A stretch of DNA of 64,000 nt from Prado023 sp963774745 (GTDB taxonomy: Bacteria > Actinomycetota > Actinomycetes > S36-B12 > CAIYMF01), in contig CAVZGE010000007.1 in assembly GCA_963774745.1 (NCBI GenBank), positions 124,001 through 188,000 on the forward strand, given 5' to 3'. Both the position numbers and the translations under genes were made by a program. The notes under the pieces were generated by a model that was given only the letters and a program-made list of their open reading frames with translations, had not been told where the DNA came from and did not search any database. How positions within the stretch are numbered: position 1 is the first letter of the stretch; each line of letters opens with the position of its first letter. Below, piece after piece: positions 41,131-50,821 of this stretch.

Positions 41131-44100
41131 ACTGGCAGGGAGGTCAGGGGCACCGGGTCGATCTGCGGGACGCAGCCGGTCTCCGCACCACCTGGCAGCA
41201 GCGTGCGGCAGGTGGCACTCACCAACGGGCTGCTCGGGAAGGCATCGCTTCCCACCGCCTCGGGGACCACGCCCACGGGGAGTCCGTCGATGAGGGCGAC
41301 GTCGTAGAAGTTCACGTCCGGGGGCAGCACCGCAGAGATCGTGTAGGTCACGACCTCGCCGATCGTGGCATCGGGCTTGTCCACTGTCTTGGTCGACGCG
41401 GCACCGAGGACGGTCAGCGTGAGGTCGTCGGTCGCGGAATGGACCCGGCCGTCCGGGTTGCCCGGCTGCAGCGGGTCCGTGCGCGCCCCGGCAAGGGAGT
41501 TCCCGGAGACAGTGGCCACGTTGGTGTAGGCCTGGCCGCCGATGGCGCCGGTCGACACCGTGACGTCGTAGCCCAGCACCACCGGGGTTCCGGCCTCGAG
41601 CAGCCCGACGTCCCACGCCAGGCGGGTGGTCCCCGACGGGCAGCCGTTGCCCGGGCTGCCGGCCGTGCCGGTCCCGGCGGTGGGCGCCAGCGTGCCCAGC
41701 CCCGCCGGCGTTGTGGTCGTGTACGTGGGTGCGGTCAGGCCGGTCGGCACGCAGTCCACCACCCAGCTGTCGTGCAGCGCCGGCCGGCCGACCGGGTTGG
41801 TGACCGTGAGGGTGTAGGCGACCCTCTGCCCGCCGACCACCGTCCCGGCGAGGTCGCCGCTGGTCGACTTCACGATCGCCGGGGCAGGCTCCACGACGTC
41901 GACGCGGGCGGAGGCAGATCCGGTCACCGGAGTGCCCGTGGGGTCGGTGGTCGGGGTCGAGGCGAACGTCGCGGTGTTCATCGGGGCCGCGCCCTGGGCG
42001 TTGGCCGGGTCCGTGGCCAGGACCCGGGCCCGGATCGTCATCCGGAACACCTGGTCGCTCGGCGAGCTGTTGTTGTACACCGGCGGGAACCGCAGGGTGG
42101 GCAGGTCACCAGCGGTGTCCAGGGTGACACCCGGGGGCAGCCCGGCCCACGGGCCGCTCCCGCTGCCGGTGGCCGACCAGTCGGCCGAGGCGGCCAGGAG
42201 GGCCTGCCCGGAGGGCAGCGGATCGGTGAGGGTGGCGTTGTACACCGTGGTCTGGACCGGGATGCGCGCGGTGACGACGTAGGTCACCTCCTCCCCGGGG
42301 ACGGCCTGCGTCGAGGCACCCGGGCTCGCCTCCAACCCGACGTTGCCGGTCTCGTCGACCTGGGAGGTCACGCCCTTGGCCACCTGCACCGTGTCGAGCC
42401 GGATGGACGAGTCGTCGCGCGAGCGGGGAGCGTCGAAGTCGGCTGGGTCCAGCGACGGATCGATGTTCTCGGCCGGGAAGTACGCCGGGGCCGTCAGCAG
42501 TCCGGTGAGCACCCCGTACTGGCGCACGCCAGCGGTGTTGCGCAGGCTGGTGCCCACCGACACCTCGGCCGGAACCCGCAGGGTGTAGCCGAACGAGCGG
42601 CTCGTCGCCGACCCGGGCGGGGCGACGGGCGGCGTCTGGGTCAGCTGCTCGGGGGCCCAGATCGCGTTCGTGTTGGACGGACCCGCGGTCGTCGCGGTGT
42701 CCTTCCACTGGATCACGCTGCGCCCCGGGGGGGTCGTCGTGGGCGGGCCGCCGGGGGGCGGGGTCGTGATGATCGTGTCGCCCGCGTCGAAGCAGGTGAC
42801 CCGCATGTCGGCCTCGGCGACCGCTGGGGAGTAGGTGTAGTCGCCGATGACGTCCGCGCAGGTGAGCCCCTCGGGAAGCACGTCCCACAGCTCGACCTGG
42901 CGGGCCGCCACCGCGTTCCCATCAGGGGTCCGCCCCTCGTTGGACACCTCCACGCGGTAGGTCACGAGGTCGCCCTGCTTGACCAGGACGCCGTCGTTGC
43001 CGGTCGCCGGATCCCACGGCTGCCCGACGCCGTTGACCGCCGCGACGCCCTTCACCGTCGGCAGGGGCGGCGGCGGGATGATCCCGAACGGCTCCTCGTC
43101 GCGGAAGGACTGGGCCTGGCCGGCGGAGTTCTCGGTGCGCATCTTGACCAGGTTGCCGACGATGTCGACCACGGCGCCGTCCGCTGCTCGGTCGACGATC
43201 ACGGAGAAGCGGGCCTGGAACACCGCGCCGTTGGGTAGCGTGAGCGGTCCACCCGGTGTGATCGCCGTTCCCAGCCGCCAGGTCGGATCCTGAGTCCCCG
43301 CGGCAGCCTCGGCCTCGTTGAAGTCGACCTGACCAGCGCCCACCGTGTTGGCGCCCTGGGTGCCGCCCGGAGCCCCGGCGTCGGTCGGACCCACCAGCCG
43401 GAAGGAGTTCGGCTCGTAGCGGGTGCCGTCGGGGATGAAGTCCGTGATGACCGCGTTGCGGGTCTGGGTGTTCGCCGCGAAGCGGGCGGTGATCTGGAAG
43501 CAGACCCGACCGCCCTTGCGGAAGGCCAGCCGGTTGGGGTCGAAGCCGGGCACGGCCTGGAAGGAGTCGGCGTCACCGAACGGTGTCGGCAGCGTGCTGG
43601 CAGTCCACCCGGCCGGGATCTCGGTCGGGCCGTCGCAGTCGTAGGGTTCGGCGAAGGTCGAGTCGCGCGGCTTGAGGGCCTTGTCCAGGGTCGCGTCCCC
43701 ACTGGGGAGGGTGACCTGGGACTCGTCGGTGATCCCGGGGACGGTCCCCGACTCGGTGCTCACACCCCCGGTCACGGCGCTGGTGGTCTGCCCGCGCAGG
43801 GACGCGGTGTTCGTGAACGAGTCGCCAGCCGCGATCGGCTGCCGCGCCAGGCCGCCCGTCGCCTCATCGGTCCCGCCGTACAGGGTGCGCATCCGGGCGC
43901 TGTAGCTGATCGTCGCGGTGCCGTTGCGCGCGGCGATCCCCACCGGCTCGAAGACGATCGTGGTGGTTCCGTCGGCGTTGACCACGTACCGCACGTAGGG
44001 CACCGACGGCCGCGTGGCGGCCGTGCCGTCCGTGAGGCAGTCGATGCCCACCCCGGCCCCGGACGAGGTGTCGATGACAGGGCTTCCCGCATCCACCAGC

Positions 44101-44959
44101 GGGCACACCCCGTTCGGCAGGATGTCGGTGACGACGATGTCGCCGGCGGTGACGTACTCCGACGACCGCATCGTCAGCGTGTACCGGGCCACTGAGCCCT
44201 GGACGAACTCCGTGGGCAGGGCGGACTTGACCATGGTGAGGTCCTCGATCGTCCGCGTCACCTCGTCGGTGGCCGACACCGGGCCACCGGTCGGGTCGCC
44301 GGGCAGTGGCCCGGTGTAGATGCCCTCGGCGCGGACCCGGTTGGTGACCGCAGCCTCACCGGGTTGCTCCCGGGTCGAGGGTCCTGTGGCGTTGTTGTCG
44401 AGATTGGCCGCCTGCAGCCCGTCGGTCGGGGTGTTGGCGGGGAACAGCGTGTTCTGGTTCATCGGGATGCCGGCCCGGTACTTCAGCGTGACGGACTCCC
44501 CCGCGGCGAGGTCCCCCAGGACGTAGCGGACCTGCGTGTACACGCCCGCGGGATAGCCCTCGGGGTTGCCCGCAGTCAGCTCGACGGTGTCGATCGACTC
44601 GATCCGGGGGGTCGCCGACCCCCCGACCGGGGGGCACACGCCGGCCCCCACCGGCGGCGGGACGACGTCAAGGCCGGGCGCTCCGGTGTACTCCTCGGTG
44701 ACGACCTGCGAGTTGTCCACCGCGCCGCAGTGCAGGAACTCCAGGGACGCCGGGAGGTAGTCCACGACCGTGACGTCCGTGGTGGGGAAGCCCTCGTTGT
44801 TCTCGATCTCCAGGGTGTAGGTCGTGCTCTGGTCGTGCACCCCCCGCAGGAGCTCGCCCTCCGGGCTGGGCTCGGACTTGCGCACCTCGATCGCCGTGAA
44901 CGTCGTCGGCTGATCGCCGCTGACCGCCGGGATGACGACACCGGGGTTCGCGATCGGCA
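41131..44959 (-). CDS. Middle segment of the DUF11 surface protein
   Basis: An open segment of about 1,275 codons with at least eight DUF11-like or related isopeptide-style repeats (for example KSEPSPEGELLRGVHDQSTTYTLEIENNEG near the start, split here: FPTTDVTVVDYLPAS; VKSALPTEFVQGSVARYTLT; LDKALKPRD; VKGVAAVNGVGQPW). Longer inserts sit between repeats than in the C-terminal part, and proline- and glycine-rich stretches occur (TTPPPGGPPTTTPPG). It begins after the first frameshift and ends before the second. Confidence 0.75.
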
Positions 44960-44963
44960 CCCC

Positions 44964-45474
44964 TGCAGCTGTCGAACCTCGGCAGGATCCGCGGCTCGGT
45001 GCTCCCGAAGGCCTGGGCTGCGTTGGTCACGGCGCTGCCCACCGGCAGGAGGACGGCATCGGGGCGAGCGGCGAAGGTCAGGGTGAACGAGGAGGTGGGC
45101 TGCAGGTCCGCCAGGTTGGACCAGATCAGCGTCTGCCGCTGGCCGGGCGCCGGAGTCACCGGGATGAGCTGTGGCTCCCCCAGGGAACTCGGGGTGCTGG
45201 ACGCGACGTAGGTCATTGCCTCGGGGAGCACGTCGCGGAAGCTCAGGTTGTAGAGCGGCTGGTCACCGGGGTTGGACACCGTGAGGGTGTAGGTGACGTC
45301 CTCGCCGACCAGTGCCTCCCGCGGCGCCTCCTTGGTGATCGACAGAGCGGCGTCAGCCGCGGCCGGCGGGGCCACGACGACCCCCATCACCATGACCGCC
45401 GGCAGCACCAGGGCCAGGCTGAGCAGCGGCGCGAGAAGCCGGGCAGGCACACCCGACACCTGGAACAGACGCAC
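44964..45474 (-). CDS. N-terminal segment of the DUF11 surface protein
   Basis: About 170 codons from the GTG at 45474: signal peptide (VPARLLAPLLSLALVLPAVM, cleavage after PPAAADA) and the first DUF11-type repeat (ALSITKEAPREALVGEDVTY, FRDVLPEAMTYVASS, FTLTFAARPDAVLLPVGSAV). The frame then runs out after EPRILPRFDSC where one extra C in the run 44960-44963 shifts it. The upstream region (45540-45620) is notably AT-rich and probably holds the promoter. Confidence 0.75.
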
Positions 45475-45632
45475 GTTGACAACTCCCCACCCACGGCACG
45501 ACAGGAGACGCCGGCGAGCGCCGGTGCGAACTCTAGGCAATCAGGCAGAGCGTCGCTAGCGGGCAATTCCCACAAATCATCAGATTCCCCCCGCAATCGG
45601 GAAGGAAATTGCGGCATTCGTGAGCATCCTCC

Positions 45633-45696
45633 GGCCCCGGCGCGGGGCAGCCTCTCCCCGGACCTCAGGCCCCGGCGCGGCGCAGCCTCTCCCCGG
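45633..45696. repeat. Two 29-bp direct repeats at the end of the phosphotransferase gene
   Basis: Copies at 45633-45661 and 45668-45696 match at 28 of 29 positions, 35 bp apart. The right copy encodes the last residues of the phosphotransferase (RLRRAG region); the left copy is a non-coding duplicate just past its stop. It looks like a small tandem duplication. Confidence 0.85.
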
Positions 45697-46660
45697 CCTG
45701 CTCGTGCAGGCCCGCCGTCACCGGGCCCGGCCCGCCCTTGAGGTGCTCGAACGCCGCGTTGTACGCGCCCACCCAGGCGCCGGCGGCATGGGCGACCTGC
45801 CATTCGAGCTCGGTCCAGGGTCGGCCCCGCTCGGCCGCGTAGCCGGCCAGGAACGCGTCGTTCTGCGCCAGCGTGGAGATCTCGCAGTCCAGGACCGAGA
45901 CGTAGTTGAAGGCCGAGTTCCCGGCCAGAACTGCTTCGGGCATGGCCACCACCGAGTCCCAGTCGTGGATCACCAGCCGGGGCCGCCCCTCCTCGCCCGC
46001 CACCCAGCGGCAGTTCTGGGCCTCGAAGTCGCCGTGCGCCGCCACCAGCGGCAGCGTCGCCACGTCGGCGGCCAGCAGGCGCGCCCGGGCCCGTCGGGCC
46101 ACCTCGTGGACCAGCGGGTCGATCTCGTCGTCGATCCGGTGCGGGTCCCAGCGCTGCGATGCCGGTGGCGGCCAGAGCCGGTCCGGGTCACCGTGGTCCC
46201 AGTGCAGCCACGGCGTGGGCGGGTCCAGCGTCGTCAGCTCGGCGACCGCGGGGGCGGCCGCCACCATCAGCGCCAGGAGCCGCCCGTACCCGGACGCCCC
46301 GAGGGCACCCACGGCAGCCACACCCTCGCCCTCCCAGGTCTCGGCATTCACCGCCAGCGTCCGCGCATCGACGAGCTCATCGCCCTCCCCGCCGGCGACC
46401 AGGACCGGGGTGTCGCCGACGGCCAGCGGGGCCGGGCCGGCGATGGGCCGCGGGCACGAGATGCCGGACCGCCACATCGCCTCGTGCACCACGGTGCAGG
46501 CCACCTGCCGGTCCAGCGCACCGCGCACCTTCAGCACGATGTCCTGCCCGTCGGCCAGGCGCAGGCCATGGACCGCCGACAACCGCTGGACCCCGAAGAA
46601 CTGCTCGGCCGGCGGGCTACCGAGATGCCGCACGCACCAGTCGATCAGCAGCGGGTCCAT
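45665..46660 (-). CDS. APH-family phosphotransferase (kinase-like)
   Basis: A 331-residue protein of the aminoglycoside phosphotransferase/choline kinase fold. The catalytic loop is VAAHGDFEAQNCRWV (Asp base and Asn, about residues 199-213) followed by the metal-binding IHDWDSVV (about 222-229). The N-terminal lobe has IVLKVRGALD with the ATP-binding Lys. The substrate cannot be told: members act on aminoglycosides, macrolides, choline, homoserine and others. ATG at 46660 has GAGGGG about 8 bases upstream. The gene stands alone between the giant surface protein and a hairpin-containing intergenic region. Confidence 0.8.
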   Translation of the reverse strand: MDPLLIDWCVRHLGSPPAEQFFGVQRLSAVHGLRLADGQDIVLKVRGALDRQVACTVVHEAMWRSGISCPRPIAGPAPLAVGDTPVLVAGGEGDELVDARTLAVNAETWEGEGVAAVGALGASGYGRLLALMVAAAPAVAELTTLDPPTPWLHWDHGDPDRLWPPPASQRWDPHRIDDEIDPLVHEVARRARARLLAADVATLPLVAAHGDFEAQNCRWVAGEEGRPRLVIHDWDSVVAMPEAVLAGNSAFNYVSVLDCEISTLAQNDAFLAGYAAERGRPWTELEWQVAHAAGAWVGAYNAAFEHLKGGPGPVTAGLHEQAGERLRRAGA

Positions 46661-46968
46661 GGCTACACCCCTCTGTCCCTTCGAACGCCCCGGTGGACAC
46701 TGGCTGCACATCCACCGCGGGCTCCACCTGCCGGCCAATGCCGTCCATCGTTGCAGATCGCTACGATCCGGCCCTTGCCCCCGCGAACCTCGCACGCGTT
46801 GTGGTGGAAATGCCAGGGGTCGGCGGCCCCGGCTCCGATCCTCGCGCCCGTTCCGGTGCATAGACCGCCCGATTAGCGGGCGGGTACCACCGGAACGGGC
46901 GCAAGGATGCCTGACGGCGCGCCCCAAGACCCCCGAATCCACCGCAACTGGTGCGAGGTCCGCTGCCC
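46661..46968. other. Intergenic region of about 300 bp with a large hairpin
   Basis: Upstream of the phosphotransferase gene (minus strand) and downstream of the apt transcript. No gene is supported here. It holds the hairpin at 46844-46902 and a small dyad GATCGCTACGATC near 46758-46770. The phosphotransferase promoter must be within it but I see no clear -35/-10 pair. Confidence 0.6.
46844..46902. terminator. Two-part hairpin (15-bp outer, 7-bp inner stem), probable terminator
   Basis: Outer arms 46844-46858 and 46888-46902 (GCGCCCGTTCCGGTG and its complement) pair perfectly; inner arms CCGCCCG (46865-46871) and CGGGCGG (46877-46883) pair around ATTAG. Internal bulges separate them. It lies about 65 bases past the small ORF that follows apt, so it may end that transcript; a structured element with another role is possible. 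Confidence 0.6.
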
Positions 46969-47067
46969 TCAGCCCGCCAACCCATCAGCGCACCAGGAGC
47001 GGAACCCGAACCACCAGCCGACCGGGACGCCCGCGCCTGTCACGTGCTCCAGCCACTGCCGGTGCAT
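46969..47067 (-). CDS. Small ORF translationally coupled to apt, 32 aa
   Basis: An ATG overlaps the apt stop as TGATG and opens 32 codons encoding a Trp-rich peptide (HRQWLEHVTGAGVPVGWWFG, then FRSWCADGLAG). The overlap suggests reinitiation after apt. No homologue is recognised and the frame is short, so it may be chance. Confidence 0.3.
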   Translation of the reverse strand: MHRQWLEHVTGAGVPVGWWFGFRSWCADGLAG

Positions 47068-47678
47068 CAGTACGTCAGCAGGGCGGCGAGTGCCGCGTCG
47101 GGCGCCGCCTGCGCCAGCAGGGCCCGCCCGCCGAGGTCGATCAGCTCGACCAGGACGCAGGTCCCGGCCACGGTCCCCCCAGCGGCCTCGACCAGGCCGA
47201 TGGACGCCGCGGCCGTCCCCCCGGTGGCCAGCAGGTCGTCGACCACCAGCACCCGGTGCCCCGGGTCGAGGGCGTCCTGGTGGATCTCCAGGGAGTCCAG
47301 CCCGTACTCCAGCTGGTAGTCGACCGCGTGCACCGCCGCGGGGAGCTTGCCCGGCTTGCGCACCGGCACGAAGCCGACGCCCAACTGGTAGGCCATCGCC
47401 GAGCCCAGGATGAACCCCCTGGACTCGACCCCGACGACGACGTCGAAGTCCCAGGAATCCACGGCATCGCACATCTGGTCCACCGTGGCCCGCCAGGCAA
47501 CCGGGTCGCGCAGGACGGTCGTGACGTCGCGGAACATGATCCCGGGCTTGGGGAAGTCCGGGACGTCGCGCATCAGCGACCGGATCCGGGCCAGCCGGTC
47601 CTCGGGCGTCAACGACTGCGCCGGGGATCGTCCACCCGGGGCGGGGCGGGTCGCGGTCACTGCAGGCAGCTCGGTCAC
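47067..47678 (-). CDS. apt: Adenine phosphoribosyltransferase
   Basis: A 203-residue purine salvage enzyme that makes AMP from adenine and PRPP. The PRPP loop is VLVVDDLLATGGTAAA (about residues 148-163), with upstream FPKPGIMFRDVTTVL, VVVGVESRGFILG and FVPVRKPGKLP, all standard. About 20 extra residues at the N-terminus (TATRPAPGGRSPAQ) are not conserved. The GTG start at 47678 is chosen; a weak ribosome site only. It is divergent from the TPR gene and its stop overlaps the small ORF by one base. Confidence 0.92.
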   Translation of the reverse strand: MTELPAVTATRPAPGGRSPAQSLTPEDRLARIRSLMRDVPDFPKPGIMFRDVTTVLRDPVAWRATVDQMCDAVDSWDFDVVVGVESRGFILGSAMAYQLGVGFVPVRKPGKLPAAVHAVDYQLEYGLDSLEIHQDALDPGHRVLVVDDLLATGGTAAASIGLVEAAGGTVAGTCVLVELIDLGGRALLAQAAPDAALAALLTY

Positions 47679-47736
47679 GCACCCGATTCTGCCCCTGTGG
47701 GCGCATGGACGCCGCGCGTGGGGGATGCTTGCCCCG

Positions 47737-49284
47737 ATGGATGACGACGACCTGACACCTGATGACGCCACCGAGGACGAGCTCTGGGAGATGCTGGACG
47801 AGGCCTCCGGGGTCGACCGTGCGCGGATCATGCACGAGCTCGGCGGGCGGGCCTTCTCCGACCAGGAGTTCGAGAAGTCCGTGGCCCTGGCCGAGTCCGC
47901 CGCCGCCCAGGCCCGTGAGGTCGGCGACGAGCTGCTGACCGCCCGCAGCCTCTTCGGCCAGGCCGCGGGGCTGCGTCGGCTGGGCCGCACCCAGGAGCTC
48001 ATCGAGGTGGCCATGGAGGCCGCCGACCTGCTGCGGGCCAACGGCGAGCCGGAGGAGATCGCCGAGTGCCACGGGATGGTCGCTGCCGCGTTCTGCGACC
48101 TCGGTGACGACGTCGCCTCGCTGGAGCACTGGACCAGCGCCGCGCGCCTCTTCGAGAGTGAGGAGGCGCCCAACGAGGCCGGTCGGATGTGGATGTCCCT
48201 CGGTGAGGCGCTCGGTCGCCTGGGCCGCAACGCCGAGGCACTGGAGACCTTCGACCACGCCCGTGCCCTGTTCCGCACCGGCGACGAGCCGGGCGCCGTC
48301 CCGTGGGCCGACGACCGCGCCGCGGCCGCCCTGATCGACCTCGGCCGGGTGGAGGAGGCGCTCGAGCGCCTGCGCGCGGCCCTGAACGTGCGGGAGGCGC
48401 AGCGCGACGTCCCCCGGATCGCCTACGCCCACTACCGCCTGGGCTGGACGCTGCGCCTGGTCGGGCAGTTCGAGGAGGCGCTGTCGCACCTGAGCATCGC
48501 CGCCGAGCTGTTCGACGAGCTCGACGAGCTGGAGGGCCGGGCCCGCTGCGACCTGGAGGCCGCCAACGCCCTGACCTCGTTGGGCCAGTTCGAGGAGGCC
48601 GACGAGCTCTACCGCCGGGTCCGTGCGGTGTTCGACGCCCTGGGCCACGACGCACAGGTCCTGCTCAGCGACGCCAACCGCGCCGTCCTGCTGGCCCGCA
48701 CCGGCAAGCTCGACGAGGCCGCGGAGCTCAACACCCGCCTGGTCGCCCGGGCTGTCGAGGCGGGCATCACGTGGCTGCTCGGTGACATCACCAACCACCT
48801 CGCCCGCAACCTCATCGAGCTCGACCGGCCGGGGGATGCCATCGCCGTCCTCGACGCCCAGGATCCGGACCTGATCGAGAAGCCGGCGGCCGTCCAGGCC
48901 GCCGCCCTGCGCGCGAAGGCGCTGCTGGCCACCGGCCGGCGGGCGATGGCCGCCCGGGCGGCGGAGGAGGGGCTGCGACTGGCCGCCGACGCGGAGATGG
49001 TCGCCGAGCGCGCCGAGCTCTACGAGATGCGCGGGCTCTCGCGGGTCACCTCCCGAAGCGGGCCACGGGTCGCGGCAGCCGAGCGCGACCTGGCCCATGC
49101 CGTCGCCCTCTACCTGGCCGCGGGCCTGACGGAGAAGGCCCGGGAGCTCTCGACCCGCTTCCTGCCCAGCCCGGGGATCCACGTGCGTCGCGGCGGCGGG
49201 TTCCTCAGCGAGCAGCCGACACTGCCGCTGCCGGAGCCGAAGGTGGAGCGCGCCGAGTCGAAGGCCGAGCCGCGCAACGACTGA
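47737..49284 (+). CDS. Tetratricopeptide-repeat protein
   Basis: A 515-residue soluble protein made almost entirely of TPR helices from about residue 30 to 440 (GDELLTARSLFGQAAGLRRL, EAGRMWMSLGEALGRLGRNA, YAHYRLGWTLRLVGQFEEAL, ANALTSLGQFEEADELYRR). The N-terminus is very acidic (MDDDDLTPDDATEDELW), the C-terminus Pro/Glu-rich. TPR arrays bind peptides or other proteins; there is no second catalytic or DNA-binding domain. The partner is unknown. It starts 58 bases from apt's start in divergent orientation. Confidence 0.8.
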   Translation: MDDDDLTPDDATEDELWEMLDEASGVDRARIMHELGGRAFSDQEFEKSVALAESAAAQAREVGDELLTARSLFGQAAGLRRLGRTQELIEVAMEAADLLRANGEPEEIAECHGMVAAAFCDLGDDVASLEHWTSAARLFESEEAPNEAGRMWMSLGEALGRLGRNAEALETFDHARALFRTGDEPGAVPWADDRAAAALIDLGRVEEALERLRAALNVREAQRDVPRIAYAHYRLGWTLRLVGQFEEALSHLSIAAELFDELDELEGRARCDLEAANALTSLGQFEEADELYRRVRAVFDALGHDAQVLLSDANRAVLLARTGKLDEAAELNTRLVARAVEAGITWLLGDITNHLARNLIELDRPGDAIAVLDAQDPDLIEKPAAVQAAALRAKALLATGRRAMAARAAEEGLRLAADAEMVAERAELYEMRGLSRVTSRSGPRVAAAERDLAHAVALYLAAGLTEKARELSTRFLPSPGIHVRRGGGFLSEQPTLPLPEPKVERAESKAEPRND

Positions 49285-49320
49285 CGGCTACCCCGTGCGG
49301 CGCCCCCGTGCGGCCAGCGG

Positions 49321-49905
49321 TCAGCCCGGTCGGGGCTCGTCCTCCTCGCGCAGGCGCGGCTCGGTCCGGTTCTCGGGGTGCACGCCGTGCTTGTCGGCGT
49401 AGAAGGCCCGGATGACGTCCATGTCGGCGCGGATGTCCCCCGAGGGCCGGATGGTGGGCCCGTACCCCACCGTCCGCGTGGGGCCGTCGCAGAAGCCCAG
49501 GCACATCGGGACACCGGCCTGCTGGGCGATCCGGTAGAACCCCGACTTCCAGTACTGCTTCTTCTCCCGCGTCCCCTCCACGGCGATGACCAGCTGGAAG
49601 TGCTCGGCCGTCGCTGCCCGGGCGGCGAGGTCATCGACGACCCCCTGCGGGTTGCCGCGATCCACGGTGAGCCCACCCACGCTGCGCATGAAGGGGCCCA
49701 TCGGACCCCGGAACAGCTCCTGCTTGGCCAGGAAGTGCGGCTCGACCCCGGACGCCCACGACAGCCACAGCATCAGGGGGAAGTCCCACGCCGAGGTGTG
49801 CGGCGCGGCGATCATCACCACCGCGCGGTCGGGCGGCGGTCCCTCGCCGGCGATCGTCCACCCTCGCATCGCCAGCGCCCTGGCCCCGATCGCCCGCTTG
49901 TCCAT
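49321..49905 (-). CDS. Small PlsC-superfamily acyltransferase
   Basis: A 194-residue member of the lysophospholipid acyltransferase superfamily, shorter and more divergent than the gene at 4087. The catalytic block is IAAPHTSAWDFP (HxxxWD form, about residues 32-43), and IAVEGTREK (about 108-116) is the substrate block. A hydrophobic N-terminal segment is weak. The charged C-terminus (NRTEPRLREEDEPRPG) is not conserved. The acceptor substrate is unknown. It converges with the TPR gene (about 36-base gap). Confidence 0.8.
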   Translation of the reverse strand: MDKRAIGARALAMRGWTIAGEGPPPDRAVVMIAAPHTSAWDFPLMLWLSWASGVEPHFLAKQELFRGPMGPFMRSVGGLTVDRGNPQGVVDDLAARAATAEHFQLVIAVEGTREKKQYWKSGFYRIAQQAGVPMCLGFCDGPTRTVGYGPTIRPSGDIRADMDVIRAFYADKHGVHPENRTEPRLREEDEPRPG

Positions 49906-49969
49906 GACCGAGCATCCTACGCGAGCGTAGGTTGGCCCGGGGACGCGATCGTCGCCAACCCTGCGCCCA

Positions 49970-50821
49970 CTACCGAACGAGCCGGGTCATCTCCACGGTG
50001 ACCACGGGGTCCGCACTGAGCGGGCCGGCGTAGATGCCCGTCAACGGGGACACGTCCCGGTAGTCCCGACCCCGGGCGACCAGCACGTGCGCCGCTGCCA
50101 CCGCCCGACCGTTGGTCGGGTCGTGAGCCTCCCAGCCACCGTTCCACGCCTCGATCCACGCGTGGCTCTCGCCGATCACGGGCACGCCGATCTCGGCGTC
50201 CTCGGTGTGCACGTACCCGCTGACGTAGCGGCCGGGGATGCCCAGGGCGCGCAGCAACGACAGCGTCGCGTGGCTGAAGTCCTGGCACACCCCGAGGCCC
50301 TCAGCCCATGCCTCGCCGGCCGAGGTGTGCACGTGGGTGGCTCCCGGCGCGTAGGCGATGCGGTCACGCACCACCTCGACCGCAAGGGCGATCGCAGCCT
50401 TCGGGGTGGGCGCTGAGCGCAGGGTGGCCAGGACGTCGGCCCGGGCGGGGTCCGCGGCGGCGTCGTCGACGAACCGGCCGAGCTCGAGGAACTCGCACCA
50501 CCGATCGGTGACCTCGTCGGAGCCCATCTCCGACCAGGTCACCCCCGGGGCCTGTCGCCACCTCTCGACCGTGTCCACGACCGACGTGCTCACGACGGTC
50601 AGGGCGTGGTGCGGGATGTGCACGTCGAAGGCCTCGACCGCGGTGCCCCAGTAGTCGGTGTAGCGGTGCAGCCGGGCGGTCGGGCTGACCGACAGGTCGT
50701 GGCGGAGCATGAGCTGTCCCGACGTGCTCAGCGGGGTCATGCGGGCCTCGTTGAACGAGGCGAGCACCTCGCCGGCGTAGGCCAGGCTCGTGGAGTGCAT
50801 CACGGACAGTCGCTGGCTCAT
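49970..50821 (-). CDS. Transglutaminase-like protein
   Basis: A 283-residue cysteine-protease-fold protein. The triad is Cys in GLGVCQDFSHAT (about residue 182), His in IGESHAWIEAWN (about 219) and Asp in WEAHDPTNGR (about 235). The N-terminal bacterial transglutaminase domain (LSVMHSTSLAYAGEVLASFN, LHRYTDYWGTAVEAFD) is typical of the group found with ATP-grasp and alpha-E proteins. The ATG overlaps the alpha-E stop as TGATG, so all three genes form one operon. The set is predicted to make or modify a peptide; the product is unknown. Confidence 0.9.
   Translation of the reverse strand: MSQRLSVMHSTSLAYAGEVLASFNEARMTPLSTSGQLMLRHDLSVSPTARLHRYTDYWGTAVEAFDVHIPHHALTVVSTSVVDTVERWRQAPGVTWSEMGSDEVTDRWCEFLELGRFVDDAAADPARADVLATLRSAPTPKAAIALAVEVVRDRIAYAPGATHVHTSAGEAWAEGLGVCQDFSHATLSLLRALGIPGRYVSGYVHTEDAEIGVPVIGESHAWIEAWNGGWEAHDPTNGRAVAAAHVLVARGRDYRDVSPLTGIYAGPLSADPVVTVEMTRLVR

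Larger units (their letters stand above)
36170..45474 (-). pseudogene. Giant DUF11-repeat surface protein with LAQTG anchor, interrupted by two frameshifts
   Basis: One long coding region, about 9.3 kb. GTG at 45474 with GGGGAG upstream opens a signal peptide (cleavage after APPAAADA); DUF11-type repeats (about 110-125 residues each, ending DTLP or similar) fill nearly all the rest; the C-terminus is GGLAQTG, a hydrophobic helix and RARRQH. LAxTG is the motif of class E sortases of actinobacteria, so the protein is presumably wall-linked. The frame breaks twice: at C4 (44960-44963) and at G5 (41126-41130) on the + strand. Each needs one base removed from the run, and the total length is exactly 2 more than a multiple of 3. 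If both are corrected the protein has about 3,100 residues. Assembly or sequencing error is more likely than a true loss, since all three segments are intact otherwise. No sortase gene is in the window. Confidence 0.8.

Noticed and set aside
41126..44963. Programmed ribosomal frameshifting in the DUF11 gene
   Set aside because: No slippery heptamer with a following structure was evident and two sites would be needed; homopolymer error or mutation is simpler.
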